From NCBI RefSeq assembly GCF_000826105.1, contig NZ_CCYK01000004.1, forward strand, positions 310,001 to 374,000: a stretch of 64,000 nt of DNA, in the 5' to 3' direction. The stretch is from Pseudomonas massiliensis. GTDB lineage: Bacteria > Pseudomonadota > Gammaproteobacteria > Pseudomonadales > Pseudomonadaceae. The notes beneath the pieces were generated by a model. The model was not told where the DNA came from and did no database searches. It saw nothing but the letters and a program-made list of their open reading frames with translations. This document shows positions 8,570 to 16,717 of the stretch, one piece after another. The translations under genes and the position numbers were made by a program. Numbering within the stretch: position 1 is the first letter of the stretch; every line of letters begins with the position of its first letter.

Positions 8570-9370
8570 TTGAGGTCTCAAAATTCCTTTCGATCAATAA
8601 AGGCTGACTGGTTGATGAGCGGGACTCATTCGCTGCCGGGTGGGCGCATGACCCCCTTTGGGGTGCAAGTTCGGGATTTGTTGCAATCGACCTACTACAA
8701 AGGCAAAAAATTCGAAGCACCACAGCCGGGACTTGTGGTTGGGCGTGGTTATCGAGCCTACCTTTCTTCCCTTGGCCGTTTCATTCAGCCCGACGTGCTT
8801 TCGCCTTTCGGGCACGGCGGCCGCAATGCTTATGGCTATTGCCTGAATGATCCTGTCAACAGAATCGACCCCAGCGGCGCGGCGTCCATCGGGAAACTCT
8901 TTAGCAGGTTGTTCAGGCGTGGCGTCAGGAAATCACGCGGCGGCTCCAAGGTTTCCAGGGATACAAGCGTCAAGGGGCTGCGTAACGGATACCCGCATCA
9001 CCTGGAAGCTGAGTACAACCTGTTCGCAAAAAACTATCGGCAAGACCCTCGCCGTATTATCACCACCACTCCAGACGTTGCGCGACTCGATACAGGCGTT
9101 GAATACAAGTTTGTCTTTGCTGATGATCGACTCATTGTGTCTCCCAGCGGGGCCAAGGGTGGCCAGCGCTATATATCCCACGCGGTCGTGGCGGAGCTTA
9201 TGCCTGGCGCACCGGTCGAGAGTGCTGGAATGCTGAGTAAAGGATCGCTTGGCGAAATACTCCTGACCAATCACTCGGGGCATTTTCGCGCTGATGCCAT
9301 GAGGCTGGAGCGGCCGGCTCGCTACCTTGAAGGTCTGGGTTTCGACGTCGTCCGACAGGCCATCCACTAG
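8570..9370 (+). CDS. Short orphan RHS-core protein with a C-terminal SGHFR-type domain
   Basis: A 266-residue protein with a TTG start preceded by GAGGAAA at a good distance. Residues about 61-105 carry the RHS-associated core hallmark: GRGYRAYLSSLGRFIQPD, SPFGHGGRNAYGYCLNDP and RIDPSG. There are no long YD repeats, secretion signal or VgrG/PAAR module, so this is an orphan core plus variable tail. The tail (residues about 106-266) includes ISHAVVAELMPGAP and LTNHSGHFRADAMRLERP. This looks like a module with an ISH...SGHYRP pattern that I associate with polymorphic-toxin proteins; no activity can be assigned. No plausible immunity ORF follows. The surrounding DNA is AT-richer than the neighbours. 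Confidence 0.75.
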   Translation: MRSQNSFRSIKADWLMSGTHSLPGGRMTPFGVQVRDLLQSTYYKGKKFEAPQPGLVVGRGYRAYLSSLGRFIQPDVLSPFGHGGRNAYGYCLNDPVNRIDPSGAASIGKLFSRLFRRGVRKSRGGSKVSRDTSVKGLRNGYPHHLEAEYNLFAKNYRQDPRRIITTTPDVARLDTGVEYKFVFADDRLIVSPSGAKGGQRYISHAVVAELMPGAPVESAGMLSKGSLGEILLTNHSGHFRADAMRLERPARYLEGLGFDVVRQAIH

Positions 9371-9688
9371 TGTTTATCGAGGCGACGCTGCATCGCGGCT
9401 GGTAGGCGCGGTGCTGTTGGAGCAGAGCAGCGGTGCCTGCGAAGACGATATATACGGTTGGAGGTCTACGAAGTCGTCAACGACAGTCCATGGGTCACTG
9501 AATTATTGCTCGGGGCGTAACAGTCTTTCTTCCTGTACAGGTGAGCCAATTTGTCGCAGCTGAGCGGCCGCTTTTGGTACTATTGGAAAACGAACCGGTT
9601 GGTTAATAGCTATTGTTGACCTGGGGCTGAGTGTTTGCTCGATGCTGCTGATTCGGTCCAAGAACGAAGAAATCAAGGTATAGGGTTG
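9371..9688. other. Intergenic region between the RHS gene and gcd, no gene seen
   Basis: 318 bases without a credible ORF. A small plus-strand frame starting inside the RHS gene (9327-9563) lacks a ribosome-binding site and protein-like composition. TTGACC near 9615 could be part of the gcd promoter, but no convincing -10 box at proper spacing was found. No terminator follows the RHS gene. Confidence 0.5.
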
Positions 9689-12100
9689 ATGACTACTGAA
9701 AATCGTGCGGCAGGCCCGCGAAAGCTTCTTCTGGGAGCCTTGGGCGTGATCATCGCGCTTCTGGGCCTGTTCCTGGGGGCGGGGGGTGTTTACCTGACGA
9801 CTCTGGGCGGGAGCTGGTACTTTTTGTTGATGGGGCTGGCCATGATCGTGGCCGGCCTGCTGATTGCCCGACGTGATCCTCGGGGCGCCTGGATATATGC
9901 CGCAGCATTTGTGTTGACCGGCGTTTGGGCAGTATGGGACGCGGGCTGGGAATACTGGCCGCTGGTGTCGCGCGTACTGACCTTCGCTGTGATCGCGCTG
10001 GTAGTGGCATTGGCGTACCCCAGCCTCAAGCGCGCCGCTGGTCAGCCCGGCGGCCGCGCGGCTTACGGTGTTGCCGGTGCGCTGGCAGTAGGCGTGGTCG
10101 CTACCCTGGTGGCGATGTTCTCGCCAAAAAATGTTCTGGTGGCCAGCGAAACCGCGTCCCCGGTGCAACCTGTGGCGCCAGGCAGTGAGCAGAAGAACTG
10201 GGAGCACTGGGGCAATACCACGCACGGCAACCGTTTCGCCGCGCTGGACCAGATTACCCGGGAGAACGTGAGCAAGCTGCAAGTCGCCTGGAGCTTCCAC
10301 ACCGGCGACATTCCGCAAAGTACAGGCGCGGGCGCCGAAGATCAGAACACGCCTCTGCAAATCGGCGATACGGTCTACGCCTGTACCGCCTACGGCAAGG
10401 TATTCGCCCTGGACGCCGATACCGGTACACAGAAGTGGACCTTCGATCCCAAGGGCAGCGCGCCTAACTGGCAGCGCTGCCGTGGCCTGGGATACCACGA
10501 CGACACCGAGGCCTCCGTCACTGCTGTCACGGATGTGGCCGTTGCGCCATCGGCTTCGATACCGACTGCGGCCGCGGCCTGTCGCAAGCGACTGTTCCTG
10601 CCCACCGGCGATGCTCGCCTGGTAGCCCTCGACGCTGACACCGGCAAGCCCTGCGAGGACTTCGGCGACCACGGCGTGGTCGATCTGAAAGTAGACATGG
10701 GTGAGGTCAAGCCCGGCTTCTACCAGCAAACCTCTACGCCACTCGTAGCGGGTGACAAGGTCATCGTAGGTGGCCGAGTAGCGGACAACTGGTCCACTGG
10801 CGAGCCGCCGGGGGTGGTCCGTGCCTATGACGTGCACAGCGGCGAACTGGCCTGGGCCTTCGATCCGGGCAACCCGGACACCACCAAGCGTCCTCCTGCC
10901 GGTCAGACCTACACTCCCGGCACGCCGAACGTATGGTCGGCCATGGCCTACGACGCCAAGCTGGGCCTGGTGTACCTGCCCACTGGCAACGCCACTCCGG
11001 ACTTCTTCGGCGGCACTCGCACGGCGCAGGACGATAAGTACAGTTCCTCGATCGTGGCGGTGGAAGTAGGCACGGGTCGGGTGCGCTGGCACTTCCAGAC
11101 CACCCACCATGACCTCTGGGACTTCGACCTGCCGGCCCAGCCGCTGCTCTACGATGTGCCCAACGATCACGGCGGTACCGATCCGGCACTGGTGCAGGTA
11201 ACCAAGCAGGGCATGATCTTCATGCTCAACCGGGAAACCGGCGTGCCGCTGGCGAAGGTGGAAGAGCGTCCGGTACCTCAAGGCAACCTGGAAGGCGAGC
11301 GCTATTCGCCGACTCAGCCGTTCTCGGTGGAGCTGCCGAACATTGGCAACCAGACCCTTGCCGAAGCGGACATGTGGGGCGCGACACCTTTCGACCAATT
11401 GCTGTGCCGCATCAGCTTCAAGGGCATGCGCCATGAAGGCGTCTATACCCCGCCGGGGCTGGATCATGCGTTGCAGTTCCCAGGCTCCCTGGGTGGCATG
11501 AACTGGGGTAGCGTGTCGGTGGACCCAACCACGAACTACATGTTCGTGAACGACATGCGCCTGGGCCTGGCCAACTACATGATCAAGCGCGAAAACATGC
11601 CGAAGAACTCCAACGGCATCGAAATGGGCGTGGTACCCCAAGTGGGCACTCCCTATGGCGCCATGCGTCAGCGCTTCCTCTCAGCTGTGGGCATTCCTTG
11701 CCAGAAGCCGCCGTTCGGGACCATGTCGGCGATCGATCTGAAAACCAAGAAAATGGTTTGGCAGGTGCCGGTGGGCACCGTCCAGGACACCGGCCCGCTG
11801 GGTATCCGCATGCACATGCAGATCCCGATCGGCATGCCCACCCTGGGCGCGTCCCTGGCTACCCAGTCCGGCCTGGTGTTCTTCGCCGGCACCCAGGACT
11901 TCTACCTGCGCGCCTATGACTCGCGCACCGGTCATGAAGTATGGAAGGCTCGCCTGCCGGTAGGTAGCCAGTCCGGCCCCATGACCTATGTGTCGCCGAA
12001 AACCGGCAAGCAGTATGTGCTGCTGACCGTGGGGGGCGCGCGGCAGTCCCCGGACCGTGGAGATATGGTGATGGCGTTCGCTTTGCCAGATCGGGACTGA
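9689..12100 (+). CDS. gcd: Membrane-bound PQQ-dependent glucose dehydrogenase
   Basis: An 803-residue protein, the usual Pseudomonas Gcd length, starting at MTTENRAAGPRKLLLG. An upstream in-frame start at 9635 lacks homology. About five membrane segments occupy residues 10-145 (ALGVIIALLGLFLGAGGVYL and following). The periplasmic beta-propeller begins near NWEHWGNTTHGNRFAALDQI and carries repeated PQQ-blade signatures such as TPLQIGDTVYACTAYGKVFA. The enzyme oxidises glucose to gluconolactone in the periplasm and passes electrons to ubiquinone. Its cofactor is made by the pqq genes at 39-45 kb. Confidence 0.96.
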   Translation: MTTENRAAGPRKLLLGALGVIIALLGLFLGAGGVYLTTLGGSWYFLLMGLAMIVAGLLIARRDPRGAWIYAAAFVLTGVWAVWDAGWEYWPLVSRVLTFAVIALVVALAYPSLKRAAGQPGGRAAYGVAGALAVGVVATLVAMFSPKNVLVASETASPVQPVAPGSEQKNWEHWGNTTHGNRFAALDQITRENVSKLQVAWSFHTGDIPQSTGAGAEDQNTPLQIGDTVYACTAYGKVFALDADTGTQKWTFDPKGSAPNWQRCRGLGYHDDTEASVTAVTDVAVAPSASIPTAAAACRKRLFLPTGDARLVALDADTGKPCEDFGDHGVVDLKVDMGEVKPGFYQQTSTPLVAGDKVIVGGRVADNWSTGEPPGVVRAYDVHSGELAWAFDPGNPDTTKRPPAGQTYTPGTPNVWSAMAYDAKLGLVYLPTGNATPDFFGGTRTAQDDKYSSSIVAVEVGTGRVRWHFQTTHHDLWDFDLPAQPLLYDVPNDHGGTDPALVQVTKQGMIFMLNRETGVPLAKVEERPVPQGNLEGERYSPTQPFSVELPNIGNQTLAEADMWGATPFDQLLCRISFKGMRHEGVYTPPGLDHALQFPGSLGGMNWGSVSVDPTTNYMFVNDMRLGLANYMIKRENMPKNSNGIEMGVVPQVGTPYGAMRQRFLSAVGIPCQKPPFGTMSAIDLKTKKMVWQVPVGTVQDTGPLGIRMHMQIPIGMPTLGASLATQSGLVFFAGTQDFYLRAYDSRTGHEVWKARLPVGSQSGPMTYVSPKTGKQYVLLTVGGARQSPDRGDMVMAFALPDRD

Positions 12101-12113
12101 TCCCGCTTCGATC

Positions 12114-12143
12114 GGAAGGCGGGTTTGGCTCTGCCTTCCTTTA
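12114..12143 (+). terminator. Candidate intrinsic terminator after gcd
   Basis: GGAAGGC (12114-12120) pairs with GCCTTCC (12133-12139), followed by a short T-rich stretch (TTTAT). It lies 14 bases after the gcd stop. The T-run is short, so termination may be incomplete. Confidence 0.6.
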
Positions 12144-12221
12144 TCGACGCCGGAGGTTGAACCCTTCGGCCCAGTCGCGTCCAATAAGGGTCTTCCGTAT
12201 GTGTTTCAGGAGCAGTACCCG

Positions 12222-12785
12222 ATGCGTATCTCCCTCAGCCTGCTGGCGTTCTCCCTTGTTCTGGTAGGCGGCCAGGCCATGGCCTTCAACCTCAATGACG
12301 CGGTGAATGCCGCCGCTACCCTGCAGAACGGCAAGCAGAACGGCGCGCCTGTGGCTGCCGCGGCACCGGCGGCAGGGTTGTTGAATACGCTGGGTACGCA
12401 GTTGAACATCACGCCGGAGCAGGCCATTGGCGGTACTGGAGCGATGCTGGGCCTGGCGAAGAATCAATTACCCGCCGCCCAATACAAGGAGCTTAGCAAG
12501 TCGGTTCCGGGCCTGGACAAGCTCTCCGGCAACAATGCCCTGGGCGGGCTGGTGGGCTTGAGTGGCCTGATGGGCAAGTCGGACAGCCAGAAAGCCAACG
12601 CGCTGAACAATGCCCTGACGAACGTCAAGACCGCCCAGGACATGAACAGCGCCTTCACCCAGCTGGGCATGAACAGCACTATGGTCAGCCAGTTCGCGCC
12701 CATCATCCTTCAGTATCTGGGCCAGCAGGGCGCCAACGGCTCGGCGCTGTCCAGTCTGGCGTCCCTGTGGGGTGCCAAGCCCTAA
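12222..12785 (+). CDS. DUF2780 family secreted protein
   Basis: A 187-residue protein starting at MRISLSLLAFSLVLVGG, with a CAGGAG ribosome-binding site 8 bases upstream. Residues 1-22 form a signal peptide ending at AMA. The mature part is Ala/Gly/Gln-rich and ends with LQYLGQQGANGSALSSLASL and WGAKP. The pattern, including the LTNVKTAQDMNSAFTQLGM helix, fits DUF2780 (VcgC/VcgE-type) proteins of unknown function. A diverged, broken second copy of its 3' end lies at about 14100-14220, beyond the inserted RHS gene. Confidence 0.8.
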   Translation: MRISLSLLAFSLVLVGGQAMAFNLNDAVNAAATLQNGKQNGAPVAAAAPAAGLLNTLGTQLNITPEQAIGGTGAMLGLAKNQLPAAQYKELSKSVPGLDKLSGNNALGGLVGLSGLMGKSDSQKANALNNALTNVKTAQDMNSAFTQLGMNSTMVSQFAPIILQYLGQQGANGSALSSLASLWGAKP

Positions 12786-12990
12786 GCGTGCCGCGCCCGT
12801 AGCGCTTTGGTGCGAGCGTCTGTCTCGGTTACGAAGCGGGCGCCTTTGGGATAATTTCGTCTTGTCCTCGGTTAAGGCTTGTCTAGTTCGCAAGCCTTGT
12901 AGGTGATTTCAACGCTCAGTCACACCGATGTAGGTGCTTGTTCGGGACATCCTTGCTCTAGTCCTTCATGAAGGGGTAGTCCATCCCCCA

Positions 12991-13902
12991 TCATCTGAAG
13001 ACATCCACCCAATAATGGAAGCGTCCGAATCCAAGCATATTGCTAGGGTCAGGCGGTCCATTGTAATTAGGTGCCGCCCGGACCTGACCATAAGGGAATT
13101 CTTTCCTGACCCGCCTTAGAGGATAGCCGCGGTTGTTTGCCGAAGAGGGCATAACGCCTGGAATCTCATAATAATGAGCGCGCTCAGCGAAAAGAACTGC
13201 CGAGGCGCGCTCATCCGGCAATTGGCGGAGAAAAGCCTCGTCTGAAATACGGTTGGTGTTGTGGTATACCGCCTTCGAAGTCCGGTTAAGCGCAACCATG
13301 CTTCTGGAGTCGAGTATTTGAGTTATGTTACCTAGGACATCCGGATGTTTGATGGCCAGGCGTTCAATGGGGCGGGCTTTGAGAGCCTCGGCTGCTACAC
13401 TGTGCATGGTTCTCGAAGTAGCCCCAAGCGCCATGACACTACGAGTGTCGAGATGCTGTGCTATGTTCTGTGCAACATGGGGCGCTTGGCACGCCAACTG
13501 CTCCAATGGGCTCAACGATGCTCGGGAGTGTATGACAATTTCTGTAAGTTCATCCATGCCCGATGAGTGTCTTGAAAATAAGGCTTTAATCCGTTTCCAA
13601 AAAGCACCCGAGTTATCATGCTTGTTGACGGGATCACCCGCGCAATAGGCATAGGAATTGACTCCACCTTTTCCGAACGGACTCAGTGCGTCAGAACTGA
13701 GAAATCGGTATAGCGTGGGAGAGTAGGCTCGATATCCATGACCCAGCAAATAAAAGCCAGATTCTGGTACCTGAGCATTGTAGGCGACTCGTCCCATATG
13801 AGTCGGATGTGTGAACCCGTGTGGGGTATAGGCATGCCAGCGTCCATGTGATGATTTCAGTACGCTTCGGGCCGTGTCGGTCAGTACTGGTGTGCTATTC
13901 AT
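12991..13902 (-). CDS. Short orphan RHS-core protein with two F-box-like repeats
   Basis: A 303-residue protein. The ATG at 13902 is preferred because GGGGGAA lies 7 bases upstream; an ATG 6 bases earlier is too close to it. Residues about 49-97 contain the RHS core: SGFYLLGHGYRAYSPTLYRF, SSDALSPFGKGGVNSYAYC and GDPVNKHDNSG. The tail has two related helical units, PHVAQNIAQHLDTRSVMALG with SRTMHSVAAEAL, and PDVLGNITQILDSRSMVALN with TSKAVYHN. They share the spacing PxVxxNIxQxLDxRSxxALxxTS. This resembles the F-box consensus (LPxE..xxI...L...d...l..vsk). There is no secretion signal and no immunity-like neighbour. The DNA is AT-richer than its surroundings. Confidence 0.75.
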   Translation of the reverse strand: MNSTPVLTDTARSVLKSSHGRWHAYTPHGFTHPTHMGRVAYNAQVPESGFYLLGHGYRAYSPTLYRFLSSDALSPFGKGGVNSYAYCAGDPVNKHDNSGAFWKRIKALFSRHSSGMDELTEIVIHSRASLSPLEQLACQAPHVAQNIAQHLDTRSVMALGATSRTMHSVAAEALKARPIERLAIKHPDVLGNITQILDSRSMVALNRTSKAVYHNTNRISDEAFLRQLPDERASAVLFAERAHYYEIPGVMPSSANNRGYPLRRVRKEFPYGQVRAAPNYNGPPDPSNMLGFGRFHYWVDVFR

Positions 13903-13951
13903 AGGCATTCCCCCCGTATATGCTTAATGAAAACATAGGGGAGGGGGGGTA

Positions 13952-13963
13952 GCTACCTGGCAA
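13952..13963 (-). promoter_or_regulatory. 12-mer shared upstream of both short RHS genes (copy 2)
   Basis: On the minus strand this reads TTGCCAGGTAGC, 49 bases before the start of the F-box-like RHS gene. It matches copy 1 (8503-8514) at 11 of 12 bases, with the same orientation and nearly the same distance. Confidence 0.45.
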
Positions 13964-14084
13964 GATGTTAGGTGGCAGGTCCGTAGCAAGCGATGGGGCC
14001 AGGGAGCCTACTCTTCGCCCAATCGCTTCACATAGCGGCATCTTGTTGGTATACCCGGTGCGTATTTCATCAGCCTATGGGCGG

Positions 14085-14220
14085 CTTCTAGCGATGCAAG
14101 GCAGCCAGGCCGGAGTTGAACTTCACTACCGTGCTCCTCCTGCACCTTGCGCAATAACTTGGGCAGCAAGGCGCCGGCCGCTCGGCCCCAGGCCCCTCTG
14201 GAATGCCAAGCCCTAGCCGT
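14085..14220 (+). pseudogene. Decayed second copy of the DUF2780 gene 3' end
   Basis: This stretch aligns with the end of the intact DUF2780 gene. CAATAACTTGGGCAGCAAGG matches CAGTATCTGGGCCAGCAGGG with mismatches only at third codon positions, except that Tyr became a TAA stop. Translation gives LNFTTV, LAQ, stop, LGQQGAGRSA, against MNSTMV, ILQY, LGQQGANGSA in the intact gene. A small deletion and a shift follow before the shared ATGCCAAGCCCTAG end. Similarity continues past the stop into the acyltransferase 3' end (about 14250), matching 12781-12825. The region from 13903 to 14084 shows no gene. Confidence 0.7.
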
Positions 14221-15100
14221 GCCGCACCCTTAACGCTTCGATGCGGGCATCCTTTTCCGCCCACAACTCGTTCACCCAGGCCTGCACCTGCTGACGGAAG
14301 GCGGGGTCGTTCTCATAGTCGCCCTGGATAAGGGCCGGGTCGATAGCGCGGGCGCGGATGTCCACGATCACCTTGTTCACCCGGCCGCAGAGCAGGTCCC
14401 AGAATCCGGGAATGCGTTGGCTGGGATAGACCACGGTCACATCCAGCAGTTGATTCAATTGTGCCCCCATGGCGGCGAGCACGAAGGCGACTCCGCCAGC
14501 CTTGGGCTTGAGCAAATGACGGAAGGGCGAAGCCTGTTGGTCATGCTTGGCCTGGGTGAAGCGAGTGCCTTCCAGGTAATTGACCACGGTCACCGGCTGG
14601 CGCTTGTAAAGTTCGCACGCCTTGCGCGTGATTTCCAAATCCTTGCCGCGCAGGTGTGGGTGCTTGTCCAGGAATGCCTTGCTGTAGCGCTTCATGAAAG
14701 GGTAATCCAGCGCCCACCAGGCCAGGCCCAGCAGCGGTACCCAGATCAGTTCTTTCTTGAGGAAGAACTTGAAGAAGGGCGCGCGGCGGTTGAACGCCTG
14801 GATCAGCGCCGGGATGTCCACCCACGACTGGTGATTGCTCACCACCAGGTAGGACGCGTCCACGTGCAGCGCTTCCAGGCCACGGATGTCCCAGCGGGTG
14901 GGCGTGCACAAGGCGAAGATGGCCTTGTCGATCTCCGCCCAGGTTTCGGCGATCCACATCACTCCACGAGACGCCCGGTCGCGCATGAGGGGCGGTGTCA
15001 CCAATTTCACCAATGCAAGCACTGTCAACGGGCCGATGAATACCAGGGTATTGATGAGCAGCAGCGAAGCGGTGAGGCAGCCATTGAGCAGGCGAAGCAT
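14213..15100 (-). CDS. 1-acyl-glycerol-3-phosphate acyltransferase-like membrane protein (YihG/PlsC family)
   Basis: A 295-residue protein. An N-terminal membrane segment (residues about 8-35) precedes the acyltransferase motif NHQSWVD, with His90 and Asp95 in the HX4D arrangement, and a second block at YLEGTRFTQAK near residue 178. This organisation matches YihG-type inner-membrane lysophosphatidic-acid acyltransferases. The exact acceptor is not visible from sequence. The gene is convergent with the DUF2780 gene, separated now by the RHS insertion. Its last codons are echoed imperfectly at 12785-12825. Confidence 0.85.
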   Translation of the reverse strand: MLRLLNGCLTASLLLINTLVFIGPLTVLALVKLVTPPLMRDRASRGVMWIAETWAEIDKAIFALCTPTRWDIRGLEALHVDASYLVVSNHQSWVDIPALIQAFNRRAPFFKFFLKKELIWVPLLGLAWWALDYPFMKRYSKAFLDKHPHLRGKDLEITRKACELYKRQPVTVVNYLEGTRFTQAKHDQQASPFRHLLKPKAGGVAFVLAAMGAQLNQLLDVTVVYPSQRIPGFWDLLCGRVNKVIVDIRARAIDPALIQGDYENDPAFRQQVQAWVNELWAEKDARIEALRVRHG

Positions 15101-15287
15101 GAACGCACTCGTTTATGAAAGGAGGCCGACATCATAATGGGGTGTCGCGGCTGCGCCAAATGCATCCGACTGAGCGGGACTTCACGAAACTTTTACTTTC
15201 TCCCCGTCCGCTTGCCCTTACCTTAGCTTTTGCCGAACTTATAGTCGCGCAACGCTCTAATTTTTCGCGCCCCTAAGGAATACGTCC

Positions 15288-15791
15288 GTGAAAGCCGTGC
15301 TCGCCCTGTTGTCGCTGTTATCGCTACCGGCCTTGGCCGCCGAACCTACCCTGTATGGCCGCTACGAATACTTCAAGCTGCCAGAGCTGGGCCAGACGCT
15401 CAAAGCCAAGATGGATACCGGAGCGCTTACGGCTTCGCTGTCAGCGCGCAATATCGAAACCTTCACCCGCAACGGCGAAGACTGGGTACGCTTCCAGCTC
15501 GCCACCAAGGACTCGGACGGCAAGGTGTACGAGCACAAGGTTTCCCGTACGAGCCGAATCAAAAGCCGTGCTGATGAAAACGATGGGGACGAAGAGGGGG
15601 TCGAGGTTGCTCATCGCCCCGTAATCGACCTGGAAATGTGCCTGGGCGATGTCAAGCAGACTATCGAGGTGAACCTCACCGACCGTAGCAGCTTCAACTA
15701 TCCCCTGCTGATTGGCGCCAAGGGCTTGCGCGAGTTCGGCGCGGCGGTGAATCCGGCGCGGCGCTATGTCGCCGGCCAGCCTGAGTGCTAG
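15288..15791 (+). CDS. Retropepsin-like aspartic protease, periplasmic (RimK-associated / PF05618-type)
   Basis: A 167-residue protein with a signal peptide (residues 1-17, cleavage after PALA). KMDTGALTASLSA carries the aspartic-protease-like DTGA motif with Asp43. LIGAKGLREFGAAVNP near the C-terminus matches the conserved end of this family (once called ATP-dependent zinc protease). Pseudomonads have several such secreted retropepsin-like proteins. The substrate is not evident, and the gene stands alone. Confidence 0.8.
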   Translation: MKAVLALLSLLSLPALAAEPTLYGRYEYFKLPELGQTLKAKMDTGALTASLSARNIETFTRNGEDWVRFQLATKDSDGKVYEHKVSRTSRIKSRADENDGDEEGVEVAHRPVIDLEMCLGDVKQTIEVNLTDRSSFNYPLLIGAKGLREFGAAVNPARRYVAGQPEC

Positions 15792-16006
15792 CCGCTGGTA
15801 TCGGGATTGGTAAGGAGTATCGCCTGAGGCCCGCCTGGTCGCGATGCGAGGCCAATTGGCGCCGGTTGTAGGTATCGCTTGTGAAACAGGGCTTTTTCAG
15901 GTTGGCAAGCGCAGGGCTATGCTGCACCTTATGCAGCCTGTCGCGCCCGCCGGCTTGGCCAAGGCGCGCGTCAGACCTGTTTTGCAAGTAACGGATGGCG
16001 AGCCCG

Positions 16007-16450
16007 ATGTCAGACCTGGATATCCTCAGCGACGAGGAGCGCGAGGCCCTTAATGAGATTCTGCTGGTGCCCAGGTTGGCGCCTCCGGGCGTGCTCATTG
16101 TGGACGATGATACTGATGCCCGCGAGTTGCTGGCGCAGATTCTGGCCTTGCATGGGGTGCAGGCTTCGACTGCGAGCGATGCCCAATCGGCCTTCGAGCT
16201 GCTGATGAACGACCGTACCCTAGGCTTGCTGGTTACAGACCTGCGCATGGCGCCCGCCTCGGGATTGGACCTTGTCCGCCGAATACGCGAGTCAGAGCGC
16301 GCGGCGCTGCCTATCATCATCGTTTCAGGCGACGCTGGTGTAAAAGATGCGATCGAGGCCATGCACTTGAGCGTCGTGGACTTTCTCCTGAAGCCCATTG
16401 ATCCCTATCAGCTCATTACCCTAGTGAGGCGCGAGCTGGGTATGAACTGA
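16007..16450 (+). CDS. Stand-alone response-regulator receiver protein
   Basis: 147 residues from the ATG at 16007; an in-frame ATG at 15995 would add four residues. A short N-terminal helix (SDEEREALNEILLVP) precedes a single receiver domain. Its acidic pocket is Asp33-35 (LIVDDDTD), the phospho-acceptor is Asp78 (LLVTDLRM) and the conserved Lys129 is in FLLKPIDP. There is no output domain, so it probably acts by protein contact. No histidine kinase lies nearby, so its partner is unknown. Confidence 0.85.
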   Translation: MSDLDILSDEEREALNEILLVPRLAPPGVLIVDDDTDARELLAQILALHGVQASTASDAQSAFELLMNDRTLGLLVTDLRMAPASGLDLVRRIRESERAALPIIIVSGDAGVKDAIEAMHLSVVDFLLKPIDPYQLITLVRRELGMN

Positions 16451-16717
16451 CTTACGAATAAAAAATCCATTCTTCAGATCTTTTTAGCATAGCCTGCTTT
16501 CAAAAAGCTTAATCTCTAAAATGTGTGTATCAGCGAATTTTCATGCTTATCAAACCAATTGACAGCTTTTAGGAGTTTTTTCAGGCCTTGGCTTCCTCTC
16601 TCAAGCGTGTCGAAACGCATCGGCTTGTTACATAACCCGCAACACACCATTGCAATACATGTCACCTGCCTGATATCTATGCCCCCGCAAAAATTAGAAA
16701 CACATGGGGAGCACCAA

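Noticed and set aside
9327..9563. Possible immunity gene overlapping the end of the RHS gene
   Set aside because: Ser/Thr-rich random-looking composition, no ribosome-binding site, and the start lies inside the RHS gene in another frame.
9503..11641. 712-codon minus-strand frame antisense to gcd
   Set aside because: gcd is unmistakable; the antisense frame is an artefact of codon bias.
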